From positions 132,308,198 to 132,372,197 of the forward strand of contig NC_060246.1 of assembly GCF_921293095.1 (NCBI RefSeq): DNA of 64,000 nucleotides, read 5' to 3'. Every line of letters begins with the position of its first letter. Within the stretch, counting starts at the first letter, position 1. Origin of the DNA: Ischnura elegans (lineage: Eukaryota > Arthropoda > Insecta > Odonata > Coenagrionidae). A model generated the notes under the pieces. It ran no database searches. It had not been told where the DNA came from and worked only from the letters and a program-made list of their open reading frames with translations. Shown here piece after piece: positions 51,501-62,229 of the stretch. The position numbers were made by a program, and so were the translations under genes.

Positions 51501-52876
51501 TAACCAAATCACCTGATAGCATATCACCATGATCAATCAAGCAGTGGCACTTGTAAGTTATGCCAGAATGTGCATGAATGCATTTTATTTAAAATTAAAG
51601 ATTTACCACGATTTCATTAACCATGGTTCCTTTGTATTCAGCAGGTATGTATTTCTTTATTTATTACCCTGAGGCCTGACCCTGCATTGTTCAAAGGTTA
51701 ATAACTTTATAATGGTTCAGTTCAGATCTTAGAAAGTGATCATTTTTCATCATAAGGATACTGCTTTCACACACATAACTTTTAGGAAAATCAGTGATGG
51801 TCACCTGACATGATTTTTGCACTATCTGCCTGATTTGAGATGAAAAGCCCCTCCAGTCAACAGCCACTTATTCAACTATGGCCTCATCCTTAGTAACCGA
51901 TAACAAGTAATACCGAAGGACAGTGATAATAATAATAATGTGAAGCAAAGGTAAAATTACACTTGAACATAGTAATCATAAAAGAAGCCACTGAAGTTCC
52001 TCAATTGTAGTTCATATATTGGACGTGACCACTACTGGTAATGTTCTTGGAAGGTAATGTACATTGAAATAAAAATCACACCGCCGAAATATTCCCAAGT
52101 ACTATGACAGAACCAAATGCGACCACAAGAGGCACATTTTTGAAAAATGAACATTCTATTTTGGTTTCGCTGGACTAAAAACACTAATATGAACAGCATA
52201 ATCATAAATAAACTGATACGATGAAACTTACGGTGTTGAGGTCAAAGTGAGAAGCTTCTCCTCCTCCACAGCCTTCTGGCACGACTCTCGCGCCGTCTCT
52301 TCAACCGCAGGCCCCACAGATCGCTCGTACCTTTTCCAAGTGGAATTGGCGACAGGCGGAATATTTAGGGTTGCCAAAACCCTATTCATTTGCTCGTGCC
52401 CAACACCTGACACGACGCAAGCTGAAAATGGAACAAAAATATATTTTCAGCTAATCAACTTCTTCTATTCCCAAATATGAATTAAGGTATTTATTCGAGC
52501 ACTTACCTATGGCGGCCTTACAATTCACTGCGTACTGAGCGTACGAGGACTTTGCACAATGCACTGCCGTAGATGTAGCAACTTTTTTCAATTGCTCACA
52601 AAAAGAGCAGCGCACCGTCCAAATGGAAGCTAATCCACGCCGCAACTCGCCTTCAATATTTGCAAAGGAAAGAGGTTTTAGGCAGGAATCGCAGTTCATC
52701 TGCTTAGCCAACAGATTTACGTCCACGATTCGCCGACCCTCCAACGTGAAACGTGGATTCGCTTCAATTTTGGGCGACGATTCCCTCTTCACCTTCGCCC
52801 GGGAAGAAGCTTTCTGCCTCTTCTCAAACTCCTTCTTCCGCACAAACCTTCCGTCTTTACTCCTGGATGGCTTCAT
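48572..52876 (-). CDS. Mutator-like (Mutsu-type) transposase fused to DEDDh exonuclease, 859 aa
   Basis: Exons (minus): 52507-52876, 52232-52421, 50554-50678, 48572-50466; AG acceptors and GT donors (exon 3 donor GTTGGT is weak); 2580 nt, no internal stop. Residues 1-125 are basic, then hold two Cys pairs (CDSC, CSFC), a likely zinc site. Exon 2 has the ACVVSGVGHEQMNRVLATLN block of Mutsu transposases. Likely DDE residues are Asp212 (SYDYGWQKRG), Asp304 (IGDGDSS) and Glu447 (SQANESFN); CxxC and DHQGCGEWC metal motifs also fit. Residues 580-745 form a 3'-5' exonuclease of the DEDDh type: Asp584/Glu586 in DIETTG, Asp676 in GHNIVRFD, His736 and Asp741 in HNAMID. All five are present. It may be an autonomous transposon gene or a domesticated one. 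No terminal repeats were found. Confidence 0.85.
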
Positions 52877-55569
52877 CGTAAAAGCAGAGAAGGCTGAAAT
52901 ACTTGCGTATCTCACTAAAAAATTAGAGAAATACTCGACTCTCAAAAATATTTCAACACCGAAATCTCTGCACCCTTCCTACGATTCAAGCTACTTCCAG
53001 CTAGTCACGTGTTTTTCTGAATTCCCGGGTTCCCAGGCTAGTTGAAAGTGTCACTGGTGTCACCAACCTAAGAAATTTCACGTTGTTGCCAAGTCGAGCG
53101 TCTCTTGGGCATATGTAATTTCTTTCGATAAAATGCTTCGAAATTGTTTTCTAATATGAGTAATCATTACATCTTTATGTTTTAACATTTAAAATTCCAG
53201 TAATCCGTACCCCAAGTCGGAGTTAAGGCAAAACTATACTAGGAAAACTTAGTAAGATATTACTAAATTTACCGTTGGTACCTTTGAAAATAAGTCAAGA
53301 TTAAGTTTAAATTACGTAAAGTTCGTTCATAACTGAGAAAAATAAGTAACGCAAACGAAGATTTTCCGCATAAAATATTGTGAAATTGTGTCAAACGCCT
53401 TAATAACTGTTTATAATTGTAAATTTTATTAAAATTTAATCGCTTTTTTGACTTCGGAACTATCTCGCTCAAACCACCTTAAGGTTATTTCCTGTCAATT
53501 AAAATTAATGAGTATGATAGGCAGTTATTTAAATGTCGATTTTTTCTGAAGCTTCATTCGATTTAAGTAAAATGTGTTGATTTGAAGTGAAATTATATTT
53601 CCCACTCTCCTTTATTTTAATGGGTGTTTTTGCTTTTTACTAAAATTTGTGTTCGCGAATGTTGCTGGTGCGTGATTGATGCGTCAATGTTCATCAGTGG
53701 TATGGATTGTTAGGAGTCTATAGGACCGAGATTGTATCAAGTTCTTCCGCATTCACGTTGAGAATACTTATTCCTTCTTTCACCGCTCGCTTTGTTTTTT
53801 ATCGGGTTTTATTTCCCAAACGTAATAGAATTAAATGAGCTGCTCATGTTCATTGTTTAGTCATTTCCCCAACAACCGTCTGCGGCCAAAAGGACGGCAA
53901 AAGATTGTTCTTTTTTAGGTCCTATTTAAGCATTGAAGACTAATATCTGCATAGTGATTGCACTTGAACATATTGGAATTGATAGTATAACATTTATTAC
54001 CGGCTCACGTGGAAGAGAGTTGCATTTTTCTCTGTATGCATGCAATTCTTTCGTAATAATTTCATTTATTCGGTACCTAATAGCTTTTTAAAGATTTTCT
54101 CTCACATATTTATTATTTCCTGGTGGTGTGTTACTCCGTTAGTGTCTCAACATTCCTTTAGAGATAAGGTTGTGAACTTGAGAATGTAGAAGAATTTATC
54201 ACGTAACCCTTACCGTTTTGGAAATCAACATTATACTCATTTTAATGCACTCGGAGCAAACTTCGGGGATTTTTTTAATAGCGCAGTTTTAGAAAAATCG
54301 TGGAAACTTCCCCTCTGTCCTAATTTTTTCTGAACTAACTAGAGAAATTGGCCTAGTTTATAATGTATTTTATATGTAAATGTAATGTAATTTAAGAAAC
54401 CAACAGTCCTTCTCGTCGTAATTTCTTGTTTCATTTATATTTTATTATTCGTTTTATATACTATTCTTAGCTTTGAGATTACATTTTCTCACGGCTTAGA
54501 ATAATCCTTTATCCCGGAAGTAAAGGAACTCCAGATTTTGTAAGCATCATTAACCTATTTTTAGCGAGCTGTTCAGTATGCGGTTGATCCGGATATAACT
54601 TGAGCCGTTTAATCCCATTAACGTGATGTGGAACTGCTAGTGGTTAGGGACATTCTTTTTTTTTCAGTTTTGTTTTAGTTTTATTCTTTTCGGCCAATTG
54701 AGCTGCAACATATGCCTTTTTAGGTTTCTCATTCATTTTCGACTCACTAAGTGCGCTTTATTGCAATACTTGAGAAACGAGTGGGAAGAGCAGATAAGAA
54801 GAACGCAGAAAATATTAGCGTTCTTCATTTAAACTTTTATTACGTTTCCGCGCAGGTAACATATTCGAAGAGCGCCAAGAAAATTGTCAAAAGCGAAGAG
54901 CGCCTCGCGGAAACCCGAGAAAAGTTTAAATATATTTTGTTCGCCGGGAAAGTGTAAAATCTTGCATTAGTGTTTTTTTCTCTCCGTGGACCGTCCCTCC
55001 CTTTCAAGAACATTGAATATCTGGCAGCATTCAATATTGATTCGTCGAAATATTTTTATTCAACTAATAAGCGATTAATTTACCCCTCATAGTATAAGAA
55101 GCTCGCCATGATAATAGAAATGGATATGCCTTGCGTGTCGTGGATTTTATGCCGTGATTTGTTTTCTGGCATTGTGATCTCGGTGACCAAGCAATTGGAT
55201 AGTGTGAGTTAACAGAAGTGAATCTAAGGCTGCAAAGGTTGAATTATAAAAAAAAACTAAATTTACGTGTTTAATTTGTAACTTGGGTAAATATTATGAA
55301 TTTTGCGCCACGAAAACTGGCACATAATTAGGAGATCCGGTGAAGTCTATTTTTTCCATATCTAATTTATGCTTTTGCAGTATTTGAAAATAGGGAATTA
55401 AAACTGGGCACTGAATAGCGAATACGAAATTTTTTCTCTTAGTTGCTTCCTCCGTTTCATGTCAATTCAATATTTTTTAATAATCGGGTGTATTCATATG
55501 TGCTTGTACTTATCATCGTGAAAATTTTTAATATATATTTCGCGGTAACTGTGAGCCTTAAGTCAATTA
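52877..55569. other. Intergenic DNA, no gene recognised
   Basis: Region upstream of the transposase-exonuclease gene, including its probable promoter. A short inverted repeat lies at about 54830-54930 (TTTAAACTTTTATTACGTTT against the complement of AAACCCGAGAAAAGTTTAAA) with a GAAGAGCGCC direct repeat inside; it accounts for a 68-codon open frame. Otherwise AT-rich without motifs. Confidence 0.4.
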
Positions 55570-56860
55570 ATATTTGTAGGGGAATGAGGGGCAAGAGTAC
55601 GCATCTAAAAAACAATTATAAAAATTATGCATTAAGGTTTCAACAATAGTTTTTATTTTTACACAATTTTTTCGCAGTTAAATTTACTACAATGTTAATC
55701 TTCCAATTCTGTAGAAAAAATTAAGAACTGCCGTTATTCATCAAAATGTAAGAGAAAAACAAATAGGAGACGTGCCTCTTGTGTGGGGCAAGTGTCCTCC
55801 TCTTATGGAGCAAGAGTCCTAATCACAGTTTTCGCATATGTACTTTCCATTCTCAGAATATGTGGTGCAAGGTTCTTTCCTCCATGTTTTACATTCATTA
55901 CACACTATCTAATCAACAATTGGTAGATCTGAGCGCAATTTCTACAAAGCCCACAGTGATAATCAGTTTTTCCGGTGAAAGTAATGCCCATTTTGCCGTC
56001 CACCAACCGCCGCTTAGCATCGCAACCCTTAACCTTTATTTGTTGATATCTTCTTGTATAGTTTCTGGGTGTAGGGGAAACTCGTAAGAATTTCAGAGTT
56101 AAGCATTGAGTTTATACTCCTCTCATGCGCATGCAATGCTTTTGGATGTGGTCCAATGTTCTCAGGAGAGACACGTGGCTGTATTATGCATATCTATGAA
56201 TGAAACGCGCCTAAAATTCTAAAATTAAGCAATATTTACGCAGAGACAGTTCATCAATTTCTATACCACCTGCAATAGAACTTACGGATTCTCAATAGTT
56301 CCTCCTCAGTGTGGCTTTCTCCTAAATTTGTTGTCCAAATTCTTTCCGATCGGTTTCTCTTCTAAAGTTCCATATTTAAAAAAATACATTTGTTGACAAA
56401 ATGCACGTGATATTTATTACAGAAACTATCGGGTTATATATAAAGCAATGGCATAAAGTGGGGCAGGAGTCAGCGCCCGTGGGGCAAGAGTCCTCATACG
56501 GACTCGTGCCCCAACGGCACTTGCTACATCTAATACGCAACCACATGGTGAGCTACAAACTTGCTAACTGCATGAATTTTCGAGGCAAAGAATGCATATA
56601 AAGGCTAGCTAGACTCACACAGTAGTTTAATAAGCGCCTAAAACGCAGATAAAAATTACGTGGTCGTACAATTTAGATAAAAGTCGCGTAAAAATGAAAA
56701 ATAAGAAAAACTCTCGTTCTATCGTTCGTTGTCTTCCACTGAAAGCACCCCTCTGATACATTCAGTCACGTAAATGAAACTGATTGATTACAAGTGCCAT
56801 TACCACGGCGTTTAGAGAAATATTTCGGGAAAGGAATCTTGCCCCATGCAGGCTTTCTCA
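55570..56860 (-). mobile_element. Decayed pogo-like element with GGGGCAAGAGTCC motifs
   Basis: The ends are bracketed by GAGGGGCAAGAGT (left, about 55580) and its inverse CTTGCCCCATG (right, about 56840). GGGGCAAGAGTCC-like words recur inside at about 55785, 55806, 56459, 56480 and, inverted, 56499. A transposase tail is present at 55819-56060 (minus). Assigned to pogo-like by these features and recall of similar insect elements; the boundaries are approximate. Confidence 0.45.
55819..56060 (-). pseudogene. C-terminal zinc-binding tail of a pogo-like transposase
   Basis: The minus strand reads HCGLCRNCAQIYQL, then after a frameshift CNECKTWRKEPC and KYICENCD followed by a stop at 55819-55821. 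The spaced Cys pairs match the PHD-like C-terminal zinc domain common in insect pogo/Tigger-like transposases. The frameshift and missing upstream domain make it a relic. Confidence 0.55.
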
Positions 56861-58465
56861 CTACCCTAAATACGACTTTTGATTTACACAATTATACCAT
56901 AGTAACCCACTTGCAGCCGTAAAAGCTAATTTCACAACATGTGGCTAAGAGTGTTCAATTTTCGCTCAGTTCAAATGCGGAACATCGTATCCTCCAGTGA
57001 AGGCGTGGATGGGTAACGCACGAGCTAAATGCGGATAAGAATGTCTGTATTTCTTAGATCAATCGTCGCCATTGTGACTCACTCAGAGGGATTGAGGGTG
57101 GGTGGTGGAATGCTGGCCTTAAATTCGACATTCCACGCGTACCGAAAATGACTCCCTTTGAGTCATGCCTATCAAACTTTAGAACACAGCTGAAAGAGAT
57201 GCGATTCTGGCTGAGCTTAGAAGATTAATTGGTAAACAGGTCTTTGTTGATTTAATGGTCATCGTCTTATCACGTAGATTTGACTGCACTAGAACTACCG
57301 AGCCTCCGTTTGTTAGGCTTGGTCCTTCTTACGTGAATGGTTAACCGGTTAGACTATGCTCGTTTTGCGATTACTGTAAATAATTCAATGTTAAATTACC
57401 TGGCTATCTGTTAGTCGCGAAAATTGAATTCGTCATTCATTAATAACACAATTTATTAATAATAATATTTAAACTCAAAATAAAGTTGGCACTATGGAAT
57501 TATTTGTCAGTCGCAGAAAGTTGAGGATCAGGAAAAACACTACCATTATTGGCTGTAAACAATACCAGCTGGGTCCGATTCTAGTGTCAGACGCGCGAGC
57601 ACCTGATACTATCCTACACTTCGTCCCCGAAACGAAATTCCCTTCGAATATTGTATAAGTAACGTCAGAGGAATGTATTGAACGTCGTTATTTCCCCGCT
57701 ATATTTCAAGTTGATGCTGAGAACGGTCGCCAGTAATTGCTTTTTAATCCACGCTTAATTAAGGTATAAATTATTTTGTTACCATTAGGTTTTTTATTCA
57801 GGAAATAGGTAATTTACCGAAAGAATGCAGGGGTTTTAAGTAATGTTTTCGTTGGAACACCCTAGAATTATGGCATTCTCAGGGATAGCAGGCCTTTTGT
57901 GCCTTTTCCAAAATCTGCGCCGTATAAATCGAGCCACTGTTTGGCGAGGGATTTAGAATTCATTTTTCGTTCTTATGTTAGGGTTTTAGAGCATTGAACG
58001 GTATAAATATTTCACTTTAGTAATTATAAAGTCATGTTTTCAGTTTTTTTTTACTTTTGCCTGTGTTACAAATAATCCATCTCTTCAGTCGATTTTTTGT
58101 TCTTTTTTCCAGCTATTTTCGTGTAAAGGTAGCCTTGTAGCTCTGTAAAAGGGAGCTTTGAAGTACATTCTAGAGTTTCTTGATGAATAGCTTGTGCTAT
58201 ATTTACGGAAGAAAAAATTATTTTGAGGTTTAAAGGGCTATCCCCTAAAGTTATCCGTTAAAGTGAGCGTAACTTTAATTTCTGCGTTGCAAGAAATAGA
58301 TCCAATGAAATCCTTTAATTTATATGAAGGCATCAAATAATGCAATTGGACTGCACTATTCAGTCGATCGTTATTTTCAGCCCAGCGGAGCGCAGGATAA
58401 CAATTCCTAGCTTATTGTTGAAGAGGATCGAGTTTTTCAGAAGTTCAAAGAGAGTCGTATTTAAT
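56861..58465. other. Intergenic, nothing recognised
   Basis: AT-rich DNA without a supported gene, bounded repeat or promoter. Confidence 0.4.
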
Positions 58466-58650
58466 GCCGGCCCTGGTGGCGGCGGGGTAAAGTCTCGCCT
58501 GCCAAACCGAATGTCGCGGGTTCGAGTCCCGCCTGGGTAAGTTACCCCTATCTAGGGCATGGATGTTTGTGATTGTTAAATGTTATCAACCCCGATGTAA
58601 AGGCCGAACAGTGCTGTTTTCGGTGGTGTGTGAAATAAATAAATGAATTG
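58466..58650 (+). repeat. tRNA-derived SINE
   Basis: The head has an A-box-like CTGGTGGCGGCGGGG and a perfect B box GGTTCGAGTCC within a CGGG..CCCG stem. A body with GGCATGGATGTTTGTGATTG follows, and a 3' AAATAAATAAAT tail. The length and the missing cloverleaf 5' part rule out a real tRNA. Different family from the SINEs at 22393 and 61595. Confidence 0.75.
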
Positions 58651-58969
58651 ATGTGTAATTTTTATTCTCCCTCGGTTCTCATATAGTTTTTTCTTTAGTT
58701 TAAACGTCGCTTACCATTTAAAGTTTATTCAATGGATAATTCCATTATAAACATGAAATATCCAATGGATAATTGGCGCAAAGTTTTCGTACAATTTTGT
58801 CGTAAGATGGAGATAGGTGGCCCTAGCGGTCATATTTAACATGACCTTTGACTCAAAAAGGAACTTATAGATTTGAAGAGGGATCAAGAGTGAGTGAATT
58901 TTTACGCGTTTAATGTTTGTATTGTAATGTATTCTCCCATGGTAATTTAGTTAAAATTTCGCTTTCATT

Positions 58970-60670
58970 CAATATTTTCTTAGCGGTTTTTCACGCAATA
59001 CTTTTGCGATGCCTCAGAGGTAATTTTTATTGTTGTAACCAGGTGATTGGTTCATCAAGAAGGAGGAGATCTTGTTTCATGTTGAAGTTTTCGGTGGCAT
59101 TAGTCTACCTCAGTTGACTGGTGATAGGGTCTTTTTAATATCTATTTACAATTCCTATTTTCTAGCGGTTTTCTGGATTTTTGTCTGGAGGGGGAGCTAG
59201 CTGTAAGCTCTAGAGGTCATTAGTCCCAGGATATCTCAGTCAAAGAGATAGAAGAAAACACTACTCGTTATAGCGGATTAAGGCTGCTAAAAAATGAAAT
59301 TGAATTTGCATTTAATATTGGAATATACTATTAATCACCTTCGGTTGAAAATTAGTCGAGTAATTTTTAAAGTTTACGCTTCCAATCAGTATTTTTTCGA
59401 TAAGAAAAATATTCAAGTTTAATTTGGTGGATTTTTTCAGCCATGATGATATAAGAATACAAACAGAAAATTGCAGTAGGTTTTGTGTCCCTCTTAACGA
59501 GTATTTTCTAAGCGGTTGGCCTTGTATTTTTCCTGAGATTATACTTGCAGTACGCACCATTGATAATCTGTATTGTGAGTTCCTAATGTGCTCGGGTGAA
59601 AGATTTAAATTAGGGCGTATATCAAGAGGAAAGATCTAATTTTGTGTGCGTGTGCGCATAAGTATTATTCTTCTTCGGTTTCAAACTAGTGTATTAATTT
59701 TTTCATATCCGTTTTCAATTCATATTTCCCATGCGTTTTTCATGCAGTTTTTTTGTATTACATGTTTACTATTGGGGTCATTTGTACCTCTTAGGTTTCG
59801 AATGGTGAATGGTTAATGACTCGAACTTGACTGGATGAAGCGGGGAAGTACTTTGAGGAAGTTGGATGAAGAGGCTTTATCCTTAAGGAGTAGATCTTAT
59901 GTAACGTTGAAGTATATTTAGGTATTATATATTTTCGGTTTACGTGTAGTTGAGTCACTATTTTTTATCAGTTGGCAATTTATATTTTTATATTTGATCG
60001 AAACAAAATTTTATTCGTTAGATAGAGCTAGTAGTACGCTCAAGGGACCATGTGCCCCATTAATATATTAGGTATATACTGCAATTTTAATGGCGTTGTA
60101 AAATCAAATCAAATTTAATTTTATTCACATTTTCAATGGATCAGTTACCATCCCTCGGTTCAGAGGCAATACTTTAAAACCTCAGCCAGGTTTTCCACCC
60201 TATGTTTCAGTAAGACTAAGTTTGTAGTAAGTACTCGTGGTTATGTGTACCTTGTGCTTCCATTGTGGTCAGGAGGAAAGGTATCTTATCTAGTATCTAA
60301 GTTTGCGTGGTTTTTTTTGCCTCTGTTAATATGCATTATTTTTTTTAAATGCGCAATTTCAACTTATTGCCGCCTTGGTCTTTGAAACACACTGTTTTAT
60401 GTGACATGAAGCTAGTGGGCCACCCCAGGGATCATTTGTACCTCTTATATGACCGGTTGTATCGTTTAATTTGGGATGGATGAAGAGGAAAACCGTAAGG
60501 AGTTCTATTATAATTTTTAAGGGTAATTAAGTAATAATATGATTCTGTTTTTAGGTCGTTTAGTGTCATTTTTAGTGGCTCTTTTTTATTTCTATTTCCC
60601 CAGTGGTTTGTCACATAATTTTCACGACATGAAATGAAGCTAGTAGTACGTTGAAGGGATCATGTGTGTA
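58970..60670 (+). repeat. Degenerate array of about 240-bp units
   Basis: Diverged blocks recur in the same order and orientation: TATTT(C/T)CCA.GCGGTTTTTCA-like words, GCTAGTAGTACG(T/C), (A/G)GGG(A/T)TCAT(T/G)TGTACCTCTTA, and TGGATGAAG.GG. The GGG.TCAT.TG anchors fall near 59787, 60045, 60429 and 60658, with weaker ones near 58995, 59214 and 59548. Unit spacing is uneven (about 220-380), so deletions or insertions have occurred. Confidence 0.4.
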
Positions 60671-60689
60671 CCCCGAATATTTAAGTGCC

Positions 60690-61040
60690 AGCTCCCCGCT
60701 CCTTCCTTTCGGGCCGGGCCCCTCTTTTGCGGTTCGGCCGCCACCATCGGCGTCCCCATTAGTGTCCTCCTGCCCGTTTGGTGGGAGGAGGCGGTTGAGC
60801 GGCGGCCCGCTCTCCCCAGCACTCCTGCCCCTCGACGTGGATCGCCGCGGATGTATCTTCCTCCCGAGGAAAACTGAAGAATGCGCCGTTCCCTTCGTCC
60901 GCGGGTGAGGGATGGGGGGAGGCGGAGGATCTTTTGGGGGAAAACTCGGGGGGGATAGCGGGCGAGAGGGAAGTGGCGAAGGCAGCGGCGGCCTCCTTCT
61001 TCTCCTGCGCGGAAAGTAGGACTGAATGGGCGATGAGAGC
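60690..61040. promoter_or_regulatory. GC-rich island
   Basis: Abrupt GC- and CpG-rich stretch with G- and C-tracts inside AT-rich flanks. Open frames here give Pro/Arg-rich products on both strands and are composition artefacts. It may mark a promoter or 5' exon; direction unknown. Confidence 0.3.
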
Positions 61041-61594
61041 GTGTGAGTGAGGGAGAGCAGCACTCTGGGGTTGAAATGCGGGAAGTGGGGGTCGGAGGGG
61101 GGGTTGGGTTGTGGAAGTGAAGCCCTTGGTGTAACTTAAGGTGGCGTAACTTTATTTATTTTGGCCCATCCCAGTAAGTTATATATTTTACTAACAATCG
61201 CCTGTCAATCTTGAAATAAATTTTATAAGACTCCAATAGTTTATCATACTGCCGATATTTTTCGCCACCTTCATTGCTCTCGGCACATATTAAATTTCAT
61301 TGGCTATTTTCTCAAGCCTTGCTAAGTCTGGTATAGCACATTGCGTAATTTAACTTGTTCATGGCCAAGTCATGGAGATTAAATGTTCGACCTCTGAAAT
61401 CCCCTATCAGTCATGATATCGATTACGACGAACACTGATATTTATATAACTGTCGCTAGGTATTACCACCTTGGTTACTGATGCCAAATTTATTCGGGGT
61501 TTCCTCACTTAAGGCTATGTCAAGTGAAGTTGTGCTGCTTACAGCTATTGTGTACATGCAGACGCCCCCCTCAATTTTTCAACTGCTCAATTTT

Positions 61595-61880
61595 TACTTA
61601 GAGAGTGTGGTGGCTCAGTGGGGTGAGCGTTGGGCTACTGATCGAAGGATCGGTTTCGAATTCGGTTTTGAAACATCCAAACAATAATCTTCGAAATTGC
61701 GAGAACATTTTGGGAGAGAATTTGTGACTCACATGGCCGTGGCTCAGTGAGGGGTGAGATCTACCCTCACCAAACCAACGTGAAGACTGAATCACCGAGT
61801 GAGCGTAAGTGAATGAACGTTCTACGGCCGTATCAGAGTTGAACGAAATAAATTCCCCATGGCCGTTTTCTTTACTGGGC
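61595..61880 (+). repeat. tRNA-derived SINE, plus strand
   Basis: The head has GTGGTGGCTCAGTGGGGTGA (A-box region) and GGATCGGTTTCGAATTCGG (decayed B box with one inserted base). The body has GTGAGATCTACCCTCACCAA, shared with the minus-strand copy at 13935-14205. It ends near CATGGCCGTTTTC. GTGAG-type short repeats follow at 61950-61985. Confidence 0.6.
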
Positions 61881-62229
61881 TAAAAATTGGGGAAAACTTT
61901 GTAAACCTGAGTGATTGAGACCAACTCGGAAATTTGTTACTTTGCAAATCTGCTCGGTGAGTGAGTGAGTGAGCTTGCGTGAGTGTTTGTTCTATTGAGT
62001 TTTCAGTTTAAATTGCTGTATTTCACCCCACTGACTTTCTCCCCTTTTTGGCCCAGCAAAGAGTACTTTGTTAATTTCTTTCAACTGAATGAGTGAGTTG
62101 TGCCAAGTTAAGTGTTATGAACGTAGGCTTAACGGTGGGACACGAGAGGGGGTGGGTTGCGGGGTTGGTGGGGAGAGTGTTGGTGAATAGGAGGGGTTGG
62201 ACGTAGGATTGGGTTGGTGGGTGGAGGAG

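Noticed and set aside
54751-54957. 68-codon open frame
   Set aside because: Explained by a short inverted repeat with an internal GAAGAGCGCC duplication; Lys/Glu-rich product without a domain.
58466-58540. Functional tRNA gene
   Set aside because: The B box is perfect but the cloverleaf 5' half and acceptor pairing fail, and a SINE body with an AAATAAAT tail follows.
60611-61063. 150-codon Pro-rich open frame (-)
   Set aside because: Same composition artefact in a GC-rich patch; proline and arginine runs come from C and G tracts.
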